A DNA stretch of 64,000 nt from Deinococcus gobiensis I-0 (lineage in GTDB: Bacteria > Deinococcota > Deinococci > Deinococcales > Deinococcaceae): assembly GCF_000252445.1 (NCBI RefSeq), contig NC_017791.1, positions 310,001-374,000 on the forward strand, read 5' to 3'. Every line of letters begins with the position of its first letter. Within the stretch, counting starts at the first letter, position 1. Below the pieces are notes generated by a model. It had not been told where the DNA came from. It made no database searches and worked only from the letters and a program-made list of their open reading frames with translations. The position numbers and the translations under genes are program-made. Positions 27,912-35,683 of the stretch are shown here, piece after piece.

Positions 27912-28460
27912 ATGAGCTTCGCGGCCATTTTTACCCCTCGACTCGTCCTGCGGCCCCTGCGTGACGAGGACGCAGCCCTCCTGGCGGCCTACCGGAGTGA
28001 TCCCGACGTGGCTCGTTTCCAGGCCTGGCACGCCCCTTACAGCGAAGCACAGGCCCATGACCTCATCCGGTCCATGCAGGGGCGGGCCATCGGCGAGGAT
28101 GGCTGGACCCAGATTGCGGTCACGGCGCGCGAGGGGGACGGGCTGATCGGCGACCTCGCTTTGCGCGCATTCGCGCCGCGACACGCGGAGCTTGGGTTTA
28201 CCTTTGCGCGCTCGGCGCAGGGCCAGGGCTTTGCACGAGAGGCCATATCTGGACTCCTCGACCTCGCTTTTGGGGTCCTGGCCCTGCACCGGGTGGTAGC
28301 CAACACAGATCCGCGCGCTGGGAACATTGCGCGGGTGCTGCGCTGGCTGGGCTTTCGTCACGAGGGCCAGGCCATAGAGGCGTACTTCGACAGTGAGGCC
28401 TGGCTTGATGAGGATCAGTACGCGCTGCTGGCCCGCGAGTGGCAGGGCCAGCAGCCGTAG
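27912..28460 (+). CDS. GNAT family N-acetyltransferase, RimJ/RimL-like
   Basis: ATG 27912 begins SFAAIFTPRLVLRPLRDEDA, the usual start of RimJ/RimL-type enzymes. The acetyl-CoA loop is FARSAQGQGFAREAISGLLD, and VANTDPRAGNIARVLRWLGF follows. At 182 residues it is full length. Members acetylate protein N termini, antibiotics or small molecules. The substrate is unknown. Confidence 0.87.
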   Translation: MSFAAIFTPRLVLRPLRDEDAALLAAYRSDPDVARFQAWHAPYSEAQAHDLIRSMQGRAIGEDGWTQIAVTAREGDGLIGDLALRAFAPRHAELGFTFARSAQGQGFAREAISGLLDLAFGVLALHRVVANTDPRAGNIARVLRWLGFRHEGQAIEAYFDSEAWLDEDQYALLAREWQGQQP

Positions 28461-28573
28461 GGACCCTGCCCCACCTCCCCCACCCCACTACGGTGACCGC
28501 CGCGTGGTCCTGGCAGCCCACCAGTGGAAATGGCCGATGCTCCGAATGTCCTGCTCAGGTACTGTGAAGCTTC

Positions 28574-29164
28574 ATGGGTCTGGACTACACCGCGGGGTGC
28601 GTGAACTTCCGGGATGTGGGGGAGTGGCTCGCCCTCATCGCCGGCCGGCCCATCCTGCAGCAGCACCGTCTTTTGCGGGGGGGTAAGCTCGATCATGTCC
28701 GATGTGCGGCGATGATCGACCATCCAGGATCCGTCCTGAATCTCCGTAGGGGGCCGGACCAAGTTGCCTGGCTCTTTGGAGCGCGGCCCCTGCATCTGCC
28801 CGCCAACGATGGACTGGAGAACTACGACACAGGGCACCCGAAGGTGCGCCGCTGGCTTTGCCGGGTCGTCCAGGCGGCGGCTGATCCGCAGACCCCCCTG
28901 CCGCTTCTGGTGCACTGCACGTCGGGCAAGGACCGGACGGGTGTGGCCATCGCTGCCATCCTGTTCAATCTGGGCGTGGACCCTGCACTGATCACCGAGG
29001 AGTATCTGCTCAGTGATGGGGAGGTCCAGCGGGACTGGATCGCGCAGGCCCTGGAGGGCTTCACGAAGACGGACAGGTATTTCACGGGCGTGGATCTCCT
29101 AACCCTTCGTCGCCGGTTCTGCGCGCCGACCAGCGACGAAGAGCTGCACAGATCTCCTTTCTGA
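28574..29164 (+). CDS. Tyrosine-specific protein phosphatase-like protein
   Basis: The 196-residue protein has the CX5R signature in LLVHCTSGKDRTGVAIAAIL, with the nucleophile Cys near residue 115. The N-terminal CVNFRDVGEWLA matches bacterial PTPs of the Tyr_phosphatase3/lipid-phosphatase type. TACTGT 8 bases before the ATG could be a leaderless promoter. The GKDRTG form often acts on phosphoinositides or phosphotyrosine. Confidence 0.85.
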   Translation: MGLDYTAGCVNFRDVGEWLALIAGRPILQQHRLLRGGKLDHVRCAAMIDHPGSVLNLRRGPDQVAWLFGARPLHLPANDGLENYDTGHPKVRRWLCRVVQAAADPQTPLPLLVHCTSGKDRTGVAIAAILFNLGVDPALITEEYLLSDGEVQRDWIAQALEGFTKTDRYFTGVDLLTLRRRFCAPTSDEELHRSPF

Positions 29165-29201
29165 ACACCCCTTCCTCAACAGCCACAGTGTGCTCCAAGC
29201 C

Positions 29202-29453
29202 ATGCCCAGAAACCTGACACCGGTAAGCCTGTGGCCATCTATCCCCAGCAGCCGGTTCATGCTGGGGAGCGGGACGCGACCGGGGTTCGAGTTGTGGGCG
29301 TATAGCGGGGCGTGGGAGGCGGGGCCGATCCCTCCGGAGAAGCTGCCCTTGAGCGTACGGGAGCGGGCGCGGCAGCAGGAGGACCAGGCGCAGCAGCAGG
29401 CCTTGAAGAGGGGCGCGAAGAGGGGTGCCCTGGTACACTGGCCGTTGTCCTAG
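29202..29453 (+). CDS. Unknown protein, 83 residues
   Basis: ATG 29202 gives PRNLTPVSLWPSIPSSRFML and a late glutamine/arginine-rich helix (SVRERARQQEDQAQQQALKR). It may be the remaining part of a longer gene. Not recognised. Confidence 0.4.
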   Translation: MPRNLTPVSLWPSIPSSRFMLGSGTRPGFELWAYSGAWEAGPIPPEKLPLSVRERARQQEDQAQQQALKRGAKRGALVHWPLS

Positions 29454-29747
29454 CTTCTCCTGTCTTCGCAGGCTGCAGCCGTCCAAAGGGGCGACTGTTC
29501 TGCTCCCTGGTCTGCAAGCAGATCACGCGCCTTCCCCTCTCTACCCCTAACTGGACCTTGCCTTGTCGGACTGGGGGCGCTGCTGCCGGCTGCTGCGGCG
29601 ACCGTCCCAGCCCTGCCGAGTGGGCCGATCCCGCCGGGGCCGGGCGTGGTGAGCGAGGCGGCGACGCAGGCCACGCCCCAGGTCGCGCGGTTCTTACGGC
29701 TGCGGCCTGCCAGCGAGGCAGACCTGACGCATCTGACGGAGGAGTAG
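29454..29747 (+). pseudogene. 3' remnant of an unknown exported protein
   Basis: A frame without a start codon ends LVGLGALLPAAAATVPALPS, then VARFLRLRPASEADLTHLTE and TAG (29745-29747). The hydrophobic stretch looks like the end of a signal peptide. No upstream start was found, so a degraded gene is likely. Confidence 0.3.
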
Positions 29748-29810
29748 ACTGCGCCCTGAGGCCTGGACTTGGATCCGCCGCTCGATACCAGCCCTTCCCG
29801 AATCTAATCA

Positions 29811-29859
29811 AGAGTGCCCCACCCTGCCCAGGCACAAAGCCGAGGTGGGGTGGCGCTCT
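29811..29859 (-). repeat. Hairpin repeat with conserved loop, copy 1
   Basis: Arms around GCCCCACC and GGTGGGGTGG enclose the loop CAGGCACAAAGCCG. On the minus strand it lies just after the stop of the gene at 29869, where it may act as a terminator. The same stem and loop recur at 49812 and 50564. Confidence 0.6.
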
Positions 29860-29868
29860 TTCGTCGTT

Positions 29869-30102
29869 TCAGCAGATCGCGCAACCGCCCGGCGGCCCTG
29901 GTTCCGGCCGCGCCTCGACCACCCACAGGGTCGGGTACTTCTCGGCCACGAACGCGCCCGTGCTCTGCCGCTCCCACAGCAGCACCTGGCCGACCACCTC
30001 GACCACCGCCGAGCGCGCCGTGTGCAGGCTCTCGAAGGGGCCGAGGGTGCGCGTCACCTCACCGCTGGGGATGTGCGTGGCCGTGGCGTAGACCTGAGGC
30101 AT
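29869..30102 (-). CDS. Unknown protein A' (paralogue of 49561-49800)
   Basis: This 77-residue protein starts PQVYATATHIPSGEVTRTLG. It is nearly identical to the protein at 49561-49800 except for a few changes and a divergent C terminus (EARPEPGPPGGCAIC). TATCCT lies 6 bases before the ATG in both copies, so the leaderless start is conserved. It opens the cassette that recurs inverted at 48-50 kb. Function unknown. Confidence 0.7.
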   Translation of the reverse strand: MPQVYATATHIPSGEVTRTLGPFESLHTARSAVVEVVGQVLLWERQSTGAFVAEKYPTLWVVEARPEPGPPGGCAIC

Positions 30103-30149
30103 TGCATAAGGATAGGGGCCAGAGTTCGCCTCTGACGCTGCCGACTTAA

Positions 30150-30521
30150 CTATTTGACGAGTACCTTGCCCCAGCTTTTACCGTTGATCACGATCTCGAA
30201 AGGCTCAATACGTCCAGGCGTACCGACGTCCGTATACGTCAGGACCTTGTCTACAACGGCCGCATCACAGGGTCCGGCCCAACCCTTACGGAAAGTGCCA
30301 CTCAGGCTCAGTCGTGAGGGGGTACGTTCTATCAGGGTTACTTGCTGATCTTTTTCGCCGCAGTTCCAGATCTGGACATGAACATTGACGGTGAGTGGTT
30401 CTGTCGCGCTGGCTGTGGCAGGGAAGTCCACACGTTGAATGTGGAGTGGCTCCGGGGTGCTGATGAGGCCACAGCCACTGAGCGCCAAAGAGGCGACAGA
30501 GAGAAGAGCGAGCTTTTTCAC
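30150..30521 (-). CDS. Lipoprotein of unknown function
   Basis: The GTG at 30521 gives a lipoprotein signal (KKLALLSVASLALSGCGLIS, lipobox LSGC), so the longer reading from 30560 is rejected. The 123-residue protein holds TEPLTVNVHVQIWNCGEKDQ and TYTDVGTPGRIEPFEIVING. It is present only in this cassette copy, between proteins A' and B'. Confidence 0.65.
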   Translation of the reverse strand: MKKLALLSVASLALSGCGLISTPEPLHIQRVDFPATASATEPLTVNVHVQIWNCGEKDQQVTLIERTPSRLSLSGTFRKGWAGPCDAAVVDKVLTYTDVGTPGRIEPFEIVINGKSWGKVLVK

Positions 30522-30630
30522 CCGGTCAACGTATCGCAGTCGTATAGGGCGTCTACGCAAAAGCGAGCGGAACCGGAGTTCCCCCCGGCCCCGCTGCTCG
30601 CCTGCGCTCAGGCCACGCTACCTTAACGCC

Positions 30631-30873
30631 GTGCAGCACCTCTCCCTCCCCGCCCTCGCCCTGCTGGTCGGCAACCTGTACCAGCGCGCCGGCCAGGGGC
30701 TGCCGCCGGGGGAGGACCACCGGGCGCTGGCCGACTACCTGGGCTGTCACCCCAACGTGCAGGCCGCCGTCTGGGACCTCTGAGCCACCGAACTACTCCT
30801 GACCGGCCAGGACCTGGGCGAGCCAGGTGGGTGGTACGACTTCGACTTCTACGAGGCCGTGTCGGTGGAGTAG
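30631..30873 (+). pseudogene. Protein B' with an in-frame stop (paralogue of 49245-49487)
   Basis: GTG 30631 starts QHLSLPALALLVGNLYQRAG and continues DYLGCHPNVQAAVWDL, then TGA at 30781-30783 where the intact copy at 49245-49487 has Trp (TGG). After the stop the same frame continues ATELLLTGQDLGEPGGWYDF to TAG 30873. TACCTT lies 6 bases upstream of the start. A 50-residue truncated product may be made. Confidence 0.75.
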
Positions 30874-30881
30874 CGTGAGGG

Positions 30882-31226
30882 ATGCCCATGAGTCAACAGG
30901 AAGCGGAAGCCCTGGCGCAGAAGTTGTTGGCCGAGCATCCTCAGGCGGCCTACTCCACCTTTTGGGATCAGGGTGACCTGTATCTCAAGGCAGAACGGGG
31001 GGAGCCAGGTGGGGTCACGTTGGCAGTCATCGGGATCACCAGCATCGCCATCAGTGACTACGGAACCGCCGCCATTCAGTTCACCGTGGACAGGATGAGG
31101 GAAGCCGCTTTGTATCAGGCCCATGTCGCAGATCATGAAGTCATTGCCCTTAGGGTCTTGATTAAGAGCGACGCTATCCCCAAGCCTGAAGAGTGGAAGC
31201 GGCCGGATGTCCACACGATCATCTGA
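30882..31226 (+). CDS. Cargo gene D of the duplicated cassette, unknown
   Basis: The gene starts 8 bases after the B' stop in the context TAGCGTGAGGGATG, nearly the same as upstream of the unrelated gene at 49236. The 114-residue product (EAEALAQKLLAEHPQAAYST, GGVTLAVIGITSIAISDYGT) is not recognised. A small alpha/beta fold is likely. ATG 30888 is an alternative start. It is replaced by a different gene in the other cassette copy. Confidence 0.6.
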   Translation: MPMSQQEAEALAQKLLAEHPQAAYSTFWDQGDLYLKAERGEPGGVTLAVIGITSIAISDYGTAAIQFTVDRMREAALYQAHVADHEVIALRVLIKSDAIPKPEEWKRPDVHTII

Positions 31227-31272
31227 GCTTGCGGCCTGATCTGCCAACCTTCGATTCGCCCTACCCAGGGCC

Positions 31273-31650
31273 ATGCCTCCGCAGCACCTGACCCTGATCC
31301 CCGTCGCGCCTGCTGGTGCCGAGTTGACCTTCTCGCTGTACGGGTACACCTCCCGCGTGGTGGGGAAGGTGAACGGTGAGCAAGTCTTCCGGTTCGACCT
31401 CAGCCCGACCTACGCCGCGCCCTTCGACCAAGTCGTCCACGCGGCCGTGCGGGGGGAGGATGCCTCGATGATGGCCCCTATGTGGCATGCAGGGGTGAGC
31501 AGTGCGGGCGGGGTGCTGACGGTGCATGCCCAGCAGACGGGCCAGCCGACGGCGCGGGCGGACTGGACGCTCGGGCCGGAGGTGACGGCTGAGTTGGATC
31601 CGGAGCGTGCTGAATGGTTCATCACGAGATTCTCAACCCTACGAGGGTAG
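31273..31650 (+). CDS. Unknown protein C' (paralogue of 48272-48649)
   Basis: The 125-residue protein (LTLIPVAPAGAELTFSLYGY, DLSPTYAAPFDQVVHAAVRG) is highly similar to the one at 48272-48649. TACCCA lies just upstream of the ATG. It looks like a small beta-rich soluble protein and closes the cassette. Function unknown. Confidence 0.65.
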   Translation: MPPQHLTLIPVAPAGAELTFSLYGYTSRVVGKVNGEQVFRFDLSPTYAAPFDQVVHAAVRGEDASMMAPMWHAGVSSAGGVLTVHAQQTGQPTARADWTLGPEVTAELDPERAEWFITRFSTLRG

Positions 31651-31722
31651 TGGTCTTCTCTCCCCTATCCATGTGCCCTCCTCTCATGTCGTTATGTTCC
31701 CTTGGAAACAGCACCTGAACTG

Positions 31723-31995
31723 ATGCCTCGCCGACAGGAAGACTTCTCGGCGCTCCCTCCGACATTGCTGCCCCAGGTGCGCCGCATCTACCCCACCGCG
31801 GTTCGGGTGATCATCCACCCCCAGCTGGTGCACGATCCGGTCTGGCAGCTCCAACACACCTCCGCAACATGCGCAGCGTTCGACGAGCAGGGGCGGACCC
31901 TGCTGCCGATCAGGCCGGAGGAGATGTCCGGCTTGTGCGAGCTGGTGCAGCGGCATTGCGGCGATGGCCTACAGGTGCTCGATATCGTCGCTTGA
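31723..31995 (+). CDS. Unknown protein, 90 residues
   Basis: ATG 31723 starts PRRQEDFSALPPTLLPQVRR. The product is a small mixed protein ending HCGDGLQVLDIVA. An upstream TTG at 31702 is less likely. Its stop is 5 bases before GC hairpin 3, so it heads the plus-strand block of hairpin-linked genes. Confidence 0.55.
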   Translation: MPRRQEDFSALPPTLLPQVRRIYPTAVRVIIHPQLVHDPVWQLQHTSATCAAFDEQGRTLLPIRPEEMSGLCELVQRHCGDGLQVLDIVA

Positions 31996-32000
31996 CGTTT

Positions 32001-32016
32001 GGCCCCTGCGGGGGCC
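32001..32016 (+). promoter_or_regulatory. Start-associated GC hairpin 3
   Basis: GGCCCC (32001-32006), short loop, GGGGCC (32011-32016). ATG 32027 follows after 10 bases, spacer ending GCGT. Confidence 0.7.
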
Positions 32017-32026
32017 TTCTGTGCGT

Positions 32027-32305
32027 ATGCCTGAGCAGCTCAAGCCCCATCACCAGCCCCTGGACGCCTTCCTCCTCGATGTGCTCCGCCGGCATTTGCC
32101 GCCCGGGAGCAACCTGCTGCACGCGAATCACCTCCGTAAAACCGTGGGCGACCAGATGACCTACCAGGTGAGGGCGGACATCCGCCTCCCAACCGGTAAG
32201 GAACAGACCGGCCTGCTGGCCGCCACGACAACGGGGATCCCAGAGAGCGCGGACCTGCGCGTCAGTTGGACGCCGCCGATCTGGTCACGACAGGCAGAGG
32301 GCTGA
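32027..32305 (+). CDS. Unknown protein, 92 residues
   Basis: The ATG after hairpin 3 starts PEQLKPHHQPLDAFLLDVLR and the protein contains HLRKTVGDQMTYQVRADIRL. No recognised family. The region 32306-32426 before the next hairpin holds no gene. Confidence 0.6.
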   Translation: MPEQLKPHHQPLDAFLLDVLRRHLPPGSNLLHANHLRKTVGDQMTYQVRADIRLPTGKEQTGLLAATTTGIPESADLRVSWTPPIWSRQAEG

Positions 32306-32426
32306 GGACGTCCCCCCGTCTCGGGAGGGGTCGGGTCCAGAGGGTCTCCCCTTCCTGTATCCCCCTTCCATACCGGCTGAAGGTGCGTGATCTGCGTATC
32401 TCAAGGACGATGTTGCTCTTCAGTGC

Positions 32427-32449
32427 TGGCCCCCGAGACCCGGGGGCCA
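32427..32449 (+). promoter_or_regulatory. Start-associated GC hairpin 4
   Basis: TGGCCCCCG and CGGGGGCCA enclose a five-base loop (AGACC). ATG 32459 is 10 bases after GGCC. Confidence 0.7.
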
Positions 32450-32458
32450 ACGTTGGGG

Positions 32459-33082
32459 ATGCGCTATCTCGTTTCCACAGCCAGCGATATTGATGCGTTC
32501 CAAGCGCACCCAAAGATCGGCGTCATGACTCAGCCGCGCACGGGTCTGGGACGCGGCATCCGGAGCGGCCGGCCCTGGGGATGCGACTGTGATGTCTTCG
32601 GCCCGTACGGAGTCGAATTGGGTCGGTACCTGGATCTGCTTGAGCGGCTCGAACCCTATACGGCCACCAGCTTGTTCGTCACCCTCCCAGACGTGCCTGG
32701 GGATGGTGCAGCGACCCTGGACTCCTGGGAAGATCACCTCTATATCTTCATCGGGCGTGGTTTCCCGTTGGCCTATGTCTTGCAGGACGGTTGCGAGGCC
32801 TGGCCCTTCCCTGAAGGGTGCAGCGCCGTGTTCCTGGGCGGGACAGACCCCTGGCGTGAGGTCCATGCCGCTCCCCTGCTCGCACGCGCGGCACGCCAGG
32901 GCCTCTACGTGCACGTCGGGCGAGTGAATTCCGCCCGGCGCTGCCGTGCGCTGGCCCCCCTGGGGGCGGACAGCGTCGATGGGACGTGGCTCGCGTGGCG
33001 CGCTGAAGGCCTGGAGAAGTCGCTGGGCACCATCGGGCATTGGCTGGACGGCGCGCAGCCGCTCCTCAAGCTGGCCGGGTGA
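32459..33082 (+). CDS. TGT/DpdA-like protein (queuine tRNA-ribosyltransferase-like TIM barrel)
   Basis: The 207-residue protein has the layout of phage TGT-like proteins: an early IGVMTQPRTG, ATSLFVTLPDVPGDGAATLD, then PLAYVLQDGCEAWPFPEG and AVFLGGTDPWR, and the hallmark YVHVGRVNSARRCRALAPLG followed by ADSVDGTWLAW. Relatives insert or exchange deazaguanine bases. Phage DpdA forms modify DNA with preQ0-type bases to evade restriction. No queuosine-synthesis genes are visible here. The specific substrate, tRNA or DNA, is unknown. Confidence 0.7.
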   Translation: MRYLVSTASDIDAFQAHPKIGVMTQPRTGLGRGIRSGRPWGCDCDVFGPYGVELGRYLDLLERLEPYTATSLFVTLPDVPGDGAATLDSWEDHLYIFIGRGFPLAYVLQDGCEAWPFPEGCSAVFLGGTDPWREVHAAPLLARAARQGLYVHVGRVNSARRCRALAPLGADSVDGTWLAWRAEGLEKSLGTIGHWLDGAQPLLKLAG

Positions 33083-33087
33083 AGCTC

Positions 33088-33106
33088 TGGCCCCCGGTGG
33101 GGGCCA
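33088..33106 (+). promoter_or_regulatory. Start-associated GC hairpin 5
   Basis: TGGCCCCC, loop GGT, GGGGGCCA, starting 6 bases after the previous stop. ATG 33117 is 11 bases after GGCC. Confidence 0.7.
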
Positions 33107-33116
33107 TGTGCCGGGC

Positions 33117-34619
33117 ATGATTAACACTGATCGCGTCTTCAAGATGTCCTGCGACCTGTTTCCCAGCCTGGGAACGAAAGGGGGGGTCAGCATGCCGTCC
33201 AGCTGCCGCAGCCAGCTCGACCCGAATGGAATGGCCATGCGCCGGGTCCCCTGGGGCGCGCTGGCCGCAGCGTGCCAGGTGCTCCTCGGGCACGTTCAGG
33301 CAAACCTGGAAGGACAGACCCTCACCCTGGAATGCCAGAACAAGCAGGGCGCGAAGCAGCTCATTCGTGTCCAACAGGGGCAGACCGACTTCTCCTGGGT
33401 GAACGCGGGGACGACCGTTCGGCCGTATCTGCTGATCCTCGGCGAGGCCTTGGTCTTCGGTCAGCACCCGGAGCTGCAAGAGCGCTGGCAAGGCCTGCTG
33501 GAAGCGATGAAGGAGACCCGCCTGCCGCTCGCCAGGATGCAGCTGAGCACCCTGAGTGCCCAGGAGCCGGTCAAAGAGGCCATGTGCAAGGTCCTCGACA
33601 CGCTCTACACCGTCGGGAAGCTCGAGGGGCAACACCGCGTAGAGAGCGAAGCGGTCCTGCCAGCGCCGACACGTTATGAGCACACGCCACTGCTGCTGGG
33701 GGGGACGATCAAGCGGGCCGCCGCCGATCCTCTCTCCCCCGAAAGCGTGCTCGCTCGACGGGTCGGTCGAGGCGTTCGGGCGCTCCTCTGTGGGCCGACC
33801 GGGTGCGGGAAGACTGAACTGGGTAAACGGGTCGCCCTGCACACAGGAGCGCGGCTGGTCAGCGTCAAGGGGCGGCCAGGCCTGGAAGACCGGGACATGA
33901 TCGGTTTCATCTCCCCCACCGTGCAGGGACCCCAGTGGATGGATGGGCCGCTCGCGCGGGCATGGCGGCTGGCACAGGGAGGCGAGCGGGTGGTGCTGCT
34001 GGTGGACGAGCTGCTGCGCCTGGATGCCTATCACCGCAACGTGCTGATCGGGGGGCTGGACGACGTGAGCGCGGAGGAATTGGGCGCGCTGACGGGACAG
34101 GCGCACGCGGCGGGGCGGTACTACACGTTGGAGCTGCCCGGCGCCGGTGAGGTGCTGTACGCCTCGACGAGCCTGCTCTCGGTGATCTGCACGACGAACG
34201 TGGGGGCGAGCTACACGCAGAGCGGGGAGCTTGATCCGGCCTTGCTGCGCCGGTTCCAGCGGACGTTGTTTCTGGAGTATCCGGAGGCGGCGGACATTCT
34301 GCCGGTGTATCGGCAGGCCTGCGCGCCGGCAGCGGAGGTGGCGTACAGCCTGGAGGTCGTCACGCGCTCGAGCACGACCGCAGATGGGCAGCTGCTGGAG
34401 CGGCCGATGAACATCGGGGTCACGCTGAACTACCTCGCGGAAGTGCAGGACCTGCTGGATGTGGGGATACCCCTCCGGGAAGCACTGGAGGCCGCGCTGT
34501 TGGTCACGGTGGTGCCGTTCTGCTGCGCCGTGAACCAGGCGGGGATGCCAGACGACGCGAGTATCAACATGCTCAAGGTCAAACTCCAGGCAGAATGTCA
34601 GCAGAGGAAAGTCGCTTAA
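33117..34619 (+). CDS. MoxR/CbbQ/CobS-like AAA+ ATPase
   Basis: The 500-residue protein has a ~200-residue N-terminal extension of unknown fold, then an AAA+ domain: LLCGPTGCGKTELGKRVALH (Walker A near residue 226), VVLLVDELLRLDAYHRNVLI (Walker B), VICTTNVGASYTQSGELDPA and LLRRFQRTLFLEY (arginine finger region). This matches MoxR-like ATPases that work with VWA proteins. The VWA partner is at 36718-38211, separated only by parA-parB. Such pairs insert metals or remodel target complexes. The client here is unknown. Confidence 0.83.
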   Translation: MINTDRVFKMSCDLFPSLGTKGGVSMPSSCRSQLDPNGMAMRRVPWGALAAACQVLLGHVQANLEGQTLTLECQNKQGAKQLIRVQQGQTDFSWVNAGTTVRPYLLILGEALVFGQHPELQERWQGLLEAMKETRLPLARMQLSTLSAQEPVKEAMCKVLDTLYTVGKLEGQHRVESEAVLPAPTRYEHTPLLLGGTIKRAAADPLSPESVLARRVGRGVRALLCGPTGCGKTELGKRVALHTGARLVSVKGRPGLEDRDMIGFISPTVQGPQWMDGPLARAWRLAQGGERVVLLVDELLRLDAYHRNVLIGGLDDVSAEELGALTGQAHAAGRYYTLELPGAGEVLYASTSLLSVICTTNVGASYTQSGELDPALLRRFQRTLFLEYPEAADILPVYRQACAPAAEVAYSLEVVTRSSTTADGQLLERPMNIGVTLNYLAEVQDLLDVGIPLREALEAALLVTVVPFCCAVNQAGMPDDASINMLKVKLQAECQQRKVA

Positions 34620-34637
34620 GGTCTCCACCATGCTTTA

Positions 34638-34674
34638 TCTTGTACAAGAGTCTTGCGAAGATCTTGTACAAGAT
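34638..34674. promoter_or_regulatory. Two YefM-type operators upstream of parA
   Basis: TCTTGTACAAGA occurs twice (34638-34649 and 34662-34673), centres 24 bases apart. Each is a perfect palindrome with the TGTACA core known from the E. coli yefM-yoeB operator. The downstream ParA begins with a Phd/YefM DNA-binding domain, so autoregulation through these sites is likely. Confidence 0.75.
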
Positions 34675-34687
34675 ATAGGCTTTTGAG

Positions 34688-35683
34688 GTGCCAGACCGTG
34701 AGTTGCGTGTTTCAGAGGTTCGCAACCAGTTAAAAGACATCCTTGAACTGGTCGAGGCCGGTCAGCGCGTCGTGATCAAGCGGTACAACGGTCCGACAGC
34801 TGCCTTGGTCCCCCTTGCCGATTACCTCAAGCTCGGTCGCTTGGATGCCGCGCCGAAAAACTCATTCCCTCAGGAGAACAGCATGCAGAGAATCGTGATC
34901 TCAAATATCAGCGGCGGTGAAGCCAAAACAACCCTGGCGCGCGAACTGGCCTTCATTCTTCATGAAAGAGGTTACCGCGTCGCCCTGATTGACAGCGATC
35001 CACAGGCTAGTCTGACCAAGAGCCTGGGTCTTCACGACGACGAAGCGAGTCCAGGCTTTCTTCCCGAACACACTATTTTATCCATCTTTGAGGTTGAACA
35101 GCATCCCCGTTTGGGGGTTCCCCTGAATGTTCAGGGTGTTGATCTCTGGGCGAGCAATGACGCCCTTTACCGAGCCGATAGCATTATCGCCAGTGACCTC
35201 TCGCGTCAGGGCAATCTGCGCGAAGCTGTTGACGAGATATCTGCCGACTACGATTTTTTGATTATCGATACGAAGCCGGGCATTACTCCTCTTCTGAATG
35301 CCGCTGTCGCCGCTGCTGATCATATCTTGGTGCCTGTTTCCGGAGATAAGGGTATGGAGAACCTGGATAAACTCTCCCGCCTCACGCGCGCCGCGCGCGG
35401 ATTTTCTCCGCAGATTCAGGTCACGCTCTTCATTCCGAATCGTCATCGTGCCCAGACTGTCCTGGGTCGCGCCGTCCTCGAAGACCTCACGTCGTACCAA
35501 GAGATCGCTCCTATTTCCAGGCCTGTTCGGGATAGCGTCGTTGTCGGTGAAGCGGCGCGTATGCGTCAACCGCTCGTCCGTTACAGTCCGCGTGCGGAGG
35601 TCACCTCCGACCTGCGACAGGTGGCGGATGATCTCCTGACCGTCTTGGGAATGATGAAACCTGATCAGGTCGAAGCACGATGA
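34688..35683 (+). CDS. parA: ParA partition ATPase with N-terminal Phd/YefM antitoxin domain
   Basis: GTG 34688 opens a 331-residue fusion. Residues 1-50 (RELRVSEVRNQLKDILELVE, KRYNGPTAALVPLADYLKL) form a Phd/YefM DNA-binding domain. Residues 66-331 are ParA: VISNISGGEAKTTLARELAF (P-loop), ALIDSDPQASLTKSLG and YDFLIIDTKPGITPLLNAAV. The usual first lysine of the deviant Walker A (KGG) is Ser here. An internal ATG at 34883 follows AGGAGAACA, so ParA without the antitoxin domain (266 residues) may also be made. It overlaps parB (ATGA). It should segregate the plasmid and repress its own promoter. Confidence 0.88.
   Translation: MPDRELRVSEVRNQLKDILELVEAGQRVVIKRYNGPTAALVPLADYLKLGRLDAAPKNSFPQENSMQRIVISNISGGEAKTTLARELAFILHERGYRVALIDSDPQASLTKSLGLHDDEASPGFLPEHTILSIFEVEQHPRLGVPLNVQGVDLWASNDALYRADSIIASDLSRQGNLREAVDEISADYDFLIIDTKPGITPLLNAAVAAADHILVPVSGDKGMENLDKLSRLTRAARGFSPQIQVTLFIPNRHRAQTVLGRAVLEDLTSYQEIAPISRPVRDSVVVGEAARMRQPLVRYSPRAEVTSDLRQVADDLLTVLGMMKPDQVEAR

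Noticed and set aside
33066..34631. 521-codon minus-strand open frame
   Set aside because: Antisense to the MoxR-like ATPase gene; no motifs.
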